Assembly (NCBI GenBank): GCA_016184125.1
Contig: JACPDG010000055.1
Location: 1 to 61,694 of the forward strand
Direction: 5' to 3'
From: Candidatus Rokuibacteriota bacterium
Lineage (GTDB): Bacteria; Methylomirabilota; Methylomirabilia; Rokubacteriales; CSP1-6
DNA length: 61,694 nt
Shown here one piece after another: positions 6,674-15,700 of the stretch (its first letter is position 1; every line of letters starts with the position of its first letter). The notes under the pieces are model-generated. The model did no database searches, was not told the origin of the DNA, and worked only from the letters and a program-made list of their open reading frames with translations. The position numbers and the translations under genes are program-made.

Positions 6674-9424
6674 GTGCGGGTGATCGCGGAGACCGAGGCC
6701 GGCATCGTTCATGACCCCGCGGGCAACGCCTACGTGTACACGGGCCCGACCGTCACGGACTGGCAGGGCGGTGCGATGTGGTACGACGCGAACCCGCTCG
6801 ACGCAACCAGCGAGCCCGTTCGCCCGGCGACCGACGTCGTCCACGCGGCGTTCAACATCCTCGACCAGCTCGTCGGCAGCTACGAGTTCCTCGCCGCGTT
6901 CGGCGAGAACCCCGGCCAGGTGCAGGTCCAGTACGGTGCCGGCGGTACGGACGGGTCGTACTACCAGGGCGGCGTCATCACCCTGCTCGGCCTGCTGGAC
7001 GACGCGGATGATGGCTTCGACGACTCGGTCATCCGGCACGAGTACGGGCATTTCGTTGCCGATCAGATCAGCTACGACAAGAGTCCCGGCGGACCGCACA
7101 CATGGGGCTCGCACATCTCGCGCGAGCTCGCGTGGTCGGAAGGCTGGGCCACGTTCTTCGCCGGGGCCACGCTGGACCAGAGCTACTACGTCGACGTCGC
7201 CTTCGATTCGAGCATGATCCAGGACGGCTGGCTCGACGTCAGCCTGGAATCGCCGGAGGGCTACGCGCTGACCGGTGACGGCGTCGAGGGGGCGATCGCG
7301 CTCGTGCTCTGGGACATCTTCGACCCTGCCAACGAGCCGCACGACACGATGGCCGCGGGCGCCGACGAGATCATCGCCATCGTCAGCGACCCCGCGTACT
7401 TCTCGGCGAGCACGACGTGCACGCTCGCCGACTTCTACGAGGGATGGCGGGGGCTCGGGTATGCCGACCTCGAAGGACTTCGCGTGATTCTCGCCGAGCG
7501 GAGCATCGTGTACTGGCCGACGATCGAGTCGGTCACCGGCGCCCCGGATCCGGCCACGCCGGCCGACGGCGTCACCCTGACCGCGAACGGCGTCACCGCC
7601 ACGAGAGCGATCGCCGGCGTGTCGTTCTATCGCGAGAGCAACGGCACTGCGGGGCTCCAGACCGGCGCCGGCGGCGACACGCACGTCGGGAACGACACGA
7701 GCGCCTCCGATGGGTGGACGGTGACGGTCAGCACGGACGGGCTCGCGCCCGGCGCGTACACGTACTACGCGATCGCCGAGGACGTCTCGGGCGACACGAG
7801 CGGCGCCGGCACCGCCGCCGTGTCGACGACCAGCACCATCCAGGACGCCGCGCCGTCGACCCTGACGGCGTCCCTGACCGGCACGCCCAGCGGGTTCGAG
7901 GTCACGTTCAGCGGAGCCATCGACGCGAGCGTCCTGAACCTCTACGACGCGCAATCGGTCGCCATGGGCCCCGCGGACGTCACGCTCGTCGGCGCGGCGA
8001 CCGGCGCCGTCCGCGGCACGCTCTTCGTCGAAGACGGCGGCCAGCAGCTCGTCTTCGTGCGCACCGGTGGCGTGCTCGCCGCCGACACCTACACGGTCAT
8101 CCTCAGAAGCGCCGCCGACGGCATCAAGGCGACCGACGGCATGCTGCTCGACGGCAATGGCGACGGCGTGCCGGGCGACGACTACGTCGGGAGCTTCGAC
8201 GTCGCCGTCACCCCGGGCGTCGTCGTGAGCATCCCGGACTTCGCGCGCGGTCCGGGGCAGCCGGTCGACGTGCCGGCGTCGGGGACGGGGCTCCCGATTC
8301 GAATCACGAGCAGCGGCGGTGTCGACCGCGTGGATCTCCTGCTCGACTACGACCCCGCCCTGCTGGAGCTCACCGCCGTCGCTCCCGGTGTCGCGCTGCC
8401 GGACGGCGCCACCGTGACGTTCGACCTGTCGACGCCGGGCCGCGCCGAGATCCATGTGTCCCTGCCCGCGCCGCTGGCCAGCGGGTCGTTCGATCTCGTG
8501 ACCCTGACCGCCGCGGTCCGGAGCACGGCGCTGTACCGCGCCAGGGAAATCCTCGACATCGTCTCTCTCTCGGTGAACGGGGGAGCGATCCCGGCCGTCG
8601 CGGACGACGGAGTGCACGTGGTGGCGTACCTCGGCGACACGACGGGCAACGGCGGCTACAGCTCGCTGGACGGCCAGCGCGTGCTGCGCGTCGCCGTGGG
8701 CCTCGACACCGGATTCGGCGCCTTCCCGCTGGTCGATCCGGTGATCCTCGCGGACATCACGGGGGACAGCGCGATCAGCTCGCTCGACGCCACCCGGATC
8801 CTGCAGGAGGCCGTCGGCTTCGATCCCGCGGAGATCCCGGATCGGCCGGCGTCGATGCCGGCGCTCGCGTTTGCGGGAGCAGACCCGGCGGTGAAGATGG
8901 ACGCCTCCGTGTCCGGGGCGCCGGGTGACGTGGTGACCGTGCCGGTGAACGTGGCCGGCACGGCGGCCGGGATCGCGACAGTGGACCTCGAGCTGCGGGA
9001 CGACCCGACGGTACTCGGGCTCGACCCGGGAGGCGTGGTGCGGCCGGGCAGCCTGACCCAGGGCGCGGTCGTGGCGCACAGCGTCGGCGAGAACGCGGGG
9101 CGCATCACGATCGCCCTGGGACTGCCGGAGCCCCTGACCGGTGGCGCCGGCAGCCTCGTCGAGATCGACGACCGGATTCGTGCCGGCGCGTCCGCCGGGT
9201 CGACGCGCATCCACCTGGTGAGCGTGAGCCTGAACGAGGACGCGCTGGCCGTGGGGCCGGACGTGCCGCAGCCAGGGCCGGACGCGACGAACGGCGAGGT
9301 CGAGGTCCAGAGGGGCAACAAGGACAGGCGGACGCCATCCCTCCTGGCGTTCCGCATGGAGCCGGCGAGGGGCGCCGAGGACGACGAGTTGCTGCCGCCG
9401 GCGCTGATCGACTGGGGAGCATGA
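6674..9424 (+). CDS. LEPR-XLL surface protein 1, main part: metalloprotease-like, Ig-like, cohesin, dockerin, cohesin
   Basis: The frame is open from 6602; the first usable codon is GTG 6674. Order of modules: a zinc-metalloprotease-like domain with HEYGH (nt 7037-7051) and a downstream WSEGWATFF glutamate; an SbsA-type Ig-like domain (TPSGFEVTFSGAID); a cohesin-like domain (VVVSIPDFARGPGQPVDVPA); a two-loop dockerin-like segment (GDTTGNGGYSSLD and DITGDSAISSLD); a second cohesin-like domain; and the C-terminus ALIDWGA. It is probably exported to the cell surface or medium. The end motif LIDWG recurs in the second LEPR-XLL protein. Protease activity is inferred only from the motif; substrate unknown. 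Confidence 0.75.
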   Translation: MRVIAETEAGIVHDPAGNAYVYTGPTVTDWQGGAMWYDANPLDATSEPVRPATDVVHAAFNILDQLVGSYEFLAAFGENPGQVQVQYGAGGTDGSYYQGGVITLLGLLDDADDGFDDSVIRHEYGHFVADQISYDKSPGGPHTWGSHISRELAWSEGWATFFAGATLDQSYYVDVAFDSSMIQDGWLDVSLESPEGYALTGDGVEGAIALVLWDIFDPANEPHDTMAAGADEIIAIVSDPAYFSASTTCTLADFYEGWRGLGYADLEGLRVILAERSIVYWPTIESVTGAPDPATPADGVTLTANGVTATRAIAGVSFYRESNGTAGLQTGAGGDTHVGNDTSASDGWTVTVSTDGLAPGAYTYYAIAEDVSGDTSGAGTAAVSTTSTIQDAAPSTLTASLTGTPSGFEVTFSGAIDASVLNLYDAQSVAMGPADVTLVGAATGAVRGTLFVEDGGQQLVFVRTGGVLAADTYTVILRSAADGIKATDGMLLDGNGDGVPGDDYVGSFDVAVTPGVVVSIPDFARGPGQPVDVPASGTGLPIRITSSGGVDRVDLLLDYDPALLELTAVAPGVALPDGATVTFDLSTPGRAEIHVSLPAPLASGSFDLVTLTAAVRSTALYRAREILDIVSLSVNGGAIPAVADDGVHVVAYLGDTTGNGGYSSLDGQRVLRVAVGLDTGFGAFPLVDPVILADITGDSAISSLDATRILQEAVGFDPAEIPDRPASMPALAFAGADPAVKMDASVSGAPGDVVTVPVNVAGTAAGIATVDLELRDDPTVLGLDPGGVVRPGSLTQGAVVAHSVGENAGRITIALGLPEPLTGGAGSLVEIDDRIRAGASAGSTRIHLVSVSLNEDALAVGPDVPQPGPDATNGEVEVQRGNKDRRTPSLLAFRMEPARGAEDDELLPPALIDWGA

Positions 9425-9462
9425 CGACACCGGCCCCGACCGCCATTCTGCCTAGTTTCCCC

Positions 9463-9492
9463 GGCGGCCGGACTACCAGGCCGCCGGCCGCC
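9463..9492 (+). terminator. Inverted repeat after first LEPR-XLL gene, possible terminator
   Basis: GGCGGCCGG (9463-9471) is the exact reverse complement of CCGGCCGCC (9484-9492), with a 12-base loop, 39 bp after the stop. There is no T run, so intrinsic termination is only possible. Confidence 0.3.
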
Positions 9493-9558
9493 CACGGCCG
9501 CGGCTGTATAGCCTGGCCGGCACGAAAGTGCACGAACTGAGGACGTGCGGGATCACGC

Positions 9559-9587
9559 TTGACTTGAGCGTGACGCCACCATAGGTT
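9559..9587 (+). promoter_or_regulatory. Sigma70-like promoter of second LEPR-XLL gene
   Basis: TTGACT (9559-9564), 17 bp, TAGGTT (9582-9587). The ATG at 9650 has a GGAGG ribosome site at 9639-9643, giving a leader of roughly 55 nt. The -10 TAGGTTACC closely resembles TAGGGTAAC before the first LEPR-XLL gene, which suggests shared control. Confidence 0.55.
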
Positions 9588-9649
9588 ACCGCGGTAGCCC
9601 CTGTCTTTTTGCCGATTGCTCAACCCGTTGTCGTCCGTGGAGGACGGCT

Positions 9650-12600
9650 ATGACTCTGGCCCGGGCCTTCTACGCCGCTCAGCTTCGCCGGCTTCGCGAC
9701 CGTTCCACTCCGCTTCGCTCGCTCCGGCGGCGCCCACGGCGCGTGCTCTTCGAGCATCTCGAGCCGCGGCTCCTGCTGTCGGCAGACAACGAGTTGCTCG
9801 CGCCGTTGACGGAGGCGGTCGTGGAGGCGGCGGCGCTGGTCCCTGACACGTCGAGCTCCGGGCAGGATCCCGGGGCGACGAGCGGCGTCGAATCGCTGGA
9901 CGGCGCGCCCGTCATCACGATCCCGGCGATCACGGCGTCCAAGGGCCGGACGATCACCGTCCCGATCAGTACCGACGACGGCTTTGGCGTCGAGTCGGTC
10001 GATTTCGAGCTGCGGTACGACCCGGCGTTCCTGACGTTCGTCTCGGTGCAGGCCGGCAGCGTGATCACGGACACCAGCGCGGTTCCGCTCGCGAACAGCA
10101 GCGTCCCTGGAACGCTGATGGACCCTCCGGAGGTGAGCGGAGCCGTTCTTGACGCCGACCCCAGCGACCCGGACCTGGATCCGGACCCGACAGACGGCCA
10201 GGCGCAGCTCACGCCGCCTCCGTCTCTGCCCATCTACTTCTCCGACGTCGGCATCGATATCGGGAGCCGCGTGGACCTGGACGGCGACGGCTGGGCGCAG
10301 CAGCTCGACATCCTCTTCGATGTGGACGCCGTCGCGGTCGGCTTCTACTACGTGGAGGTGTGGGAAGAAGACCCCACGCCGGGCAGCGACTTCTTCGTCA
10401 CCGACAGCGCGACGTTCGTGGTCGACGGCACGCAGGTTGATGCTCAGCGCGTCAGCGTCGTCACCGACTTCTGGTGGGACGAGGACGAGGACGACGACCT
10501 CGACCCCGTGCTGGACGGCTTCCAGAGCCGTCCCGAGTTCCGGCTGGACCTCTATGACGCCATCACCGGTCAGCTCATGGAGAGCTGGCGAGCCGCGGAC
10601 GACTCGGACCTCGGCGGGGACAAGGCGAACCTCGAGTACCCCGAGGACGATGGCTTCGCGCCGTACTTCTATGACGTCCTGATCGCGAACATCGTCGACA
10701 CCGACGGTCCGGATCTCGACGGTGACAGCGTTCCGGACGGAGACGGCTACGCCACGCAGTTCGAGATCTGGTTCGATGTCGACTCCCTCGATCCGGGCCA
10801 GTTCTACGTCAGGGTCTACGAGGACGACGGCGATCCGACGCGCGACGACTTCCTCCTGCAGAGCGACACGTTCTCCGTGTACTTCGATGACCTCGACGAG
10901 GATGGGGTGGTCGACGGGTTCCAGGACGACTTCCTGGGGTTCGACCTGGGCAGGCTGTTGACCGTTCCGCGCGTGACGATCGTCACCGACCTCTACCCCG
11001 GCACGGACCGGATGTCCCGGGGCGTCGCCGACTTCCGCCTCGACCTCCACGACGCCGCGGACGACCGGCTCGTGCAGACGTGGCGGCCCGCCGACCACTG
11101 GTGGGCGCCCACGGAGATGCTCGTCGAGCTGACGACCGACGTCGGCGGCCCGTACCTGTACGACGTCAGCGTGACGAACCCCGTGGACATCGACGGCGAC
11201 TGGTTCGCCCGGCAGTTCGACCTCGAGATCGAGGTCGACGCCCAGGGGACCGGCTCCTGGTTCGCGCTCGTGTCCGCGAACGGCGTCCCGCTCTTCTACA
11301 CCGACCCGTTCGACGTCACCGGCGAGGTCGACGATCCCCGGATCGTCACGATCGTGACCGACGACGACGACGTGTTCGCGGCCCCCTTCGTCGACCTGGA
11401 GGTCGCGCTCTACGACGGCGACACCGCGGCGTTCATCGAGAGCTGGGGGCCGATGTCCGGCTCGCTGGAGGGCGTGCCCGTCGAGTTCTCCTTCGACGAT
11501 GGCCTCTCCTTCTTCGACGTGTTCGTGGACGTCGTCGATCTCGAGACCGCGGACCAGGACGGCGATGGCTTCGTCCGGCAGTTCGACGTCGTCTTCGACG
11601 TGGACTCCGACGGCCCCCGCAGCTACGTGGTCGACATCTATCACGACCAGCCCGACGGGACGCCCGACGTCTTCCTGGTGAGCGGCGCCTTCGCCGTCGA
11701 TGGCGCCGTCGACGATCCGCACTCGCTCACCGTCGTGGTCGACGAGCATGCCTCGCTGCCGGCGCACGGCACGATCGATCTGCGCGTCGTCCTCTACGAG
11801 GAGCGGACGACCGAGCTCGTGTTCGCGCAGGAGCTGGACGCGACGGACCTCTGGACGAACCTCGGAGGCCTGGACGTCGAGAGCTCGGCCAACGACAGCG
11901 CGTTCGCGCCCCAGTTCGTCGATGCCCGGATCGTGAACGGCGTGAACGTCGACGCCCCGATCGATCTCGAGATGCCGCGCTTCGACATCGAGTTCGACGT
12001 CACGCCGGCGCCCGACTCGGCGGCCGCCGGCATGGTGTATGTCACGGTCTTCGAGCACGACGGCCTGGTGGACGACGACCCGATCGCGACCACCGCGCCG
12101 TTCGCAGTCACGCCGGGCGTGGTGACGACGCAGCGGGTCACGATCGATCTCGCCCTGGATCCCTGGCTCGCGAACGACGACGACGCGCCTCCGTTCGGCA
12201 TGCCCGGCCTGGCGCAGTTTCGGCTGGTCATGTACGAGGACGGGACCGGCATCGAACAGCACGCGTGGGGCCCGGCGAACGACACTGACCTGGACGACGT
12301 GCCCGTCGAGATCCCGACGGACGACAACAACCCGCCGGTGCTGACCGTGCCGGCGGGGACCCAGCAGGCGACCGAAGGCGTGCCGTTCACGTTCCAGGCG
12401 ATCGCAACAGATCCAGATCCCGGGACGACCCTTACGTTCCGGCTCGAGGACATCGTCGCCCCGCTGCCACAGCCGTTCCCGACGAACGCGACGATCGACG
12501 GCAACGGCGTCTTCCGGTGGACACCCGGGCCCGGGTCGGCCGGGACCTACGGTGTCGTCGTGGTCGTCGGTGACGGCGCCACGGAGGATCACGAGGACTT

Positions 12601-12715
12601 CGAGGCCGTCACGATCCAGGTCAACCCGCCCCCGACGACGCTCGCCGTCACGTCGTTCGTTCAGACGCCGAGCGGTACCGGACACGGACGGGGCCGGAGG
12701 GGCCGGCGGATGTGA
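9650..12715 (+). CDS. LEPR-XLL surface protein 2, N-terminal part (frame broken near 12680)
   Basis: 1021 residues. A basic leader is followed by the canonical [10 protein letters not shown] at residues 37-46, then a short cohesin-like stretch ([20 protein letters not shown]). Next come five diverged repeats of about 115-145 residues sharing the patterns FYDV, DxDGDGxxxQFD, FDVD and FRLDLYD. They resemble the beta-sandwich repeats I associate with 'choice-of-anchor H' proteins (from memory, moderate certainty). A cadherin/Ig-like domain ([15 protein letters not shown]) and the first strand of an SbsA-type Ig domain (SFVQTPSG) follow, and then the frame is lost. The protein is very acidic (Asp-rich), consistent with Ca2+-stabilised secreted domains. 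The true gene continues in another frame to 18129. Confidence 0.72.
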   Translation: MTLARAFYAAQLRRLRDRSTPLRSLRRRPRRVLFEHLEPRLLLSADNELLAPLTEAVVEAAALVPDTSSSGQDPGATSGVESLDGAPVITIPAITASKGRTITVPISTDDGFGVESVDFELRYDPAFLTFVSVQAGSVITDTSAVPLANSSVPGTLMDPPEVSGAVLDADPSDPDLDPDPTDGQAQLTPPPSLPIYFSDVGIDIGSRVDLDGDGWAQQLDILFDVDAVAVGFYYVEVWEEDPTPGSDFFVTDSATFVVDGTQVDAQRVSVVTDFWWDEDEDDDLDPVLDGFQSRPEFRLDLYDAITGQLMESWRAADDSDLGGDKANLEYPEDDGFAPYFYDVLIANIVDTDGPDLDGDSVPDGDGYATQFEIWFDVDSLDPGQFYVRVYEDDGDPTRDDFLLQSDTFSVYFDDLDEDGVVDGFQDDFLGFDLGRLLTVPRVTIVTDLYPGTDRMSRGVADFRLDLHDAADDRLVQTWRPADHWWAPTEMLVELTTDVGGPYLYDVSVTNPVDIDGDWFARQFDLEIEVDAQGTGSWFALVSANGVPLFYTDPFDVTGEVDDPRIVTIVTDDDDVFAAPFVDLEVALYDGDTAAFIESWGPMSGSLEGVPVEFSFDDGLSFFDVFVDVVDLETADQDGDGFVRQFDVVFDVDSDGPRSYVVDIYHDQPDGTPDVFLVSGAFAVDGAVDDPHSLTVVVDEHASLPAHGTIDLRVVLYEERTTELVFAQELDATDLWTNLGGLDVESSANDSAFAPQFVDARIVNGVNVDAPIDLEMPRFDIEFDVTPAPDSAAAGMVYVTVFEHDGLVDDDPIATTAPFAVTPGVVTTQRVTIDLALDPWLANDDDAPPFGMPGLAQFRLVMYEDGTGIEQHAWGPANDTDLDDVPVEIPTDDNNPPVLTVPAGTQQATEGVPFTFQAIATDPDPGTTLTFRLEDIVAPLPQPFPTNATIDGNGVFRWTPGPGSAGTYGVVVVVGDGATEDHEDFEAVTIQVNPPPTTLAVTSFVQTPSGTGHGRGRRGRRM

Positions 12716-15700
12716 CGCTGGTGGGCGCGACAACGGGCGCGGTCACGGGCTCGCTCGTCATCGACTCCGATCATTCGATGACGTTCGTGCGGACGGGAGG
12801 CCTACTGCCGGCGGACACGTACGCGGTCACGCTCTTCGCCCAGCACAGCGGAACAGCGAATGCGTTCAAGACGCCTGGCGGAGACCTGCTGGACGGCAAC
12901 GCGGACGGCACGCCGGGCGACGACTACACGTGGGACTTCGACGCCCCGCCGTCGAGCGCGATCGTCGTCAGCCTTCCCGATTTCGCGCGGGGCGCCGGAC
13001 AGGCGGTCGACCTGCCGCGGCCTCCTGCCCAATCGCCGGTCGATGGAGCCGGTATTCCGGTGTACCTCAGCGATGGATCGGGGGTCGTTGCGGTCGAGTT
13101 CGTCCTCGAGTACGACCCCGCCCTGCTCAACATCACCGACGCGGTGCGTGGAGCGTCCGCTCCGGGCACGGCGGTGGTGATTGCGGACCTGGAGACCCCG
13201 GGACGAATCGCGATCTCGTTCCAGTCAGCCCAGGGTGCGCTGCCCGCGGGGCCGGTCGAGTTCGTCACGCTGCTCGCGGATGTGCCGGCCACGGCGTCTT
13301 ACCGGGACAAGCATGTCCTCGACCTCGTGACGACCCGCGTTTTCAGGGATACGGGGCAAATCGAGTCGGTCGGCGACGATGCCGTGCACGTCGCGGCGTA
13401 CTTCGGCGACGCCGATGGCGCGACCGAGTACTCGGGGCTCGACGCGGTTCGCATCGCGCAGGCCTCGCTCGCCAAGCTGTTGATCGGCCAAGAGGCCGGG
13501 CTGGCGGCGTATCGGCTGCTCGACCCGGTGATCATTGCGGACATCGCTGTCGACAACGACGCGAACTCGCTCGATGGCGTGCGGGTGGCGCAGGAGGCCA
13601 TCAGCATACTGACGGGCTCGCAGACGCTCAACCGGCCGGAGATTCCTCCGCTGCCGGGCATCCTCGCGATGCCGCTCGGCCCTGACCCGGTCATCGATAT
13701 CGCCACGACCTACACGGCGTCACCGGGCGGGAGCGTGACGGTGACCGTCGACGTGACGCTCGCGACCGGAGTCGAGTCGGCCGACCTGGTCATCGACTAT
13801 GACGCCTCGATCCTGAGCGTCACTGCCGACGACGTTCTGGCAGGAACTGCGCTGAATCAGTTGCTGGCGGTGGACGATTCCACGCCGGGACTGCTGGGTG
13901 TCAGCGTCGGCCGCTTCTCGGGGACAACCCCGGCCTCGGGCACACTCGCCCGGATCACGTTCCACGTCCTGGACACGGTTTCGACGCAGGTCACGACGCC
14001 GCTCGACATCCGGGTGGCGAACCTGCGCGGAGGCACGCCGCCGGCGCGATTCCCGCTGACGCCCGAGCCGGTCGATGGCCCGGACGACACGGACGGGGCC
14101 ATCACCGTGAACGTGGCGCCCGGGATTCGCGGCGTCAAGTTCAACGACCTCGACAACGACGGTGTGCGCGACGCCGACGAGAACGGGCTCGAGGGATGGA
14201 CGATCTTCCTGGATACCGACGAAGACGGAGCCCTGGATGACGGTGAGACGAGCACGGTCACCGGCGCGGACGGCTCGTACTCGTTTGCGGACCTGACGGT
14301 AGGCACGTACCAGATCGGTGAAGTGCTCCAGAGCGGCTGGCGCCGGACGACGTCGGCCGGACCCTTCTCCGTCGACACGCTCGTCACGGTCGACATCGGC
14401 AACCATCTGAACCTGGCGCCGACCACGGACCCCGAGACGTACGGCACCGACGAGGATGTCCCGCTCACCGTCGTCGTTGGGGACGGCGTGCTCGTCGGCG
14501 ACAGCGATTTCGAGAACGATCCGCTCACCGCGCAGCTCGTCGCCCCGGCGGCGCACGGCACGGTCGTGATCAACCCGGACGGCTCGTTCACGTACACGCC
14601 GCAGCCGGAGTTCAACGGGACGGACTCGTTCACCTACGTCGCGAGCGATGGCAGCCTCACCAGCGCGGAAACCACGGTCACGATCGACGTGGCGGCCGTG
14701 AACGATGCGCCGACGGTCGCGGCCCCGCTGCCCGCGGTCATCGTGAACGAGGATGCTCCCGACACCGTCCTCGATGTCGCGAGCGTCTTCGCGGACGTCG
14801 ACATCGCGACCAACGGCGACTCGCTCACGCTCTCGGTGTCCAGCAGCGCGCCGGACGTCGTGTCGGCGAGCATCTCGGGGTCCACGCTGACGCTCGACTA
14901 CCAGCCGGACCGGCACGGACCACCGGCGAGCATCACCGTTCGAGCGACGGACACCTCCGGCCTGTTCGTGGAGAACATCTTCAGCGTCACGGTCGAGCCG
15001 GTGAACGACGCGCCGACCTTCGACGCGATCGCCGACCAGCAAGCGCGGGAGGACGACGGCCCGCAGCTCATCACGATCACCGGGGTTTCCACGGGGCCCT
15101 TCGACGTCATGGATGCCCTGACCGCGTTCACGGCCACTTCGAGCGACACGTCCATCGCCGGCAACCCGACGATCAGCGGGTCCGGCGCCACTCGCACCCT
15201 GACGTTCCAGCCGGTGGCCAACGCGAACGGCAGCGTGACGATCACCGTGAGCGCGCAGGACAACGGCGGCACGGCAAACGGCGGGGTCGACACCTTCAGC
15301 CGGACCTTCCAGATCGACGTGAGCCCGGTCAACGACGAGCCGACGTTCACCGCGATCGGCGACCAGACGGTGCTGGAGGACACGGCGGCGCAGGCGATCC
15401 CGATCACGGTGGGGCCGGGTGGCGGCGCCGACGAGGCCGCGCAGACGGTCACGCTGGCGGCGACGTCGAGCAACACGGCCATCGTCCCGCACCCCGTCAT
15501 CACCGGGAGCGGTGCGGACCGGATGTTGAGGTACACGCCGGTCGCGGACGCCAGCGGTGGTCCGGTCACGATCAGCGTGACCGCGCAGGACAACGGCGGC
15601 ACGGCGAACGGCGGTGACGACCTCTTCACCCGGACGTTCGTGGTCAACGTGACGGCGGTGAACGACGAGCCGACGTTCGGCGTGATCGACAACCAGACCG

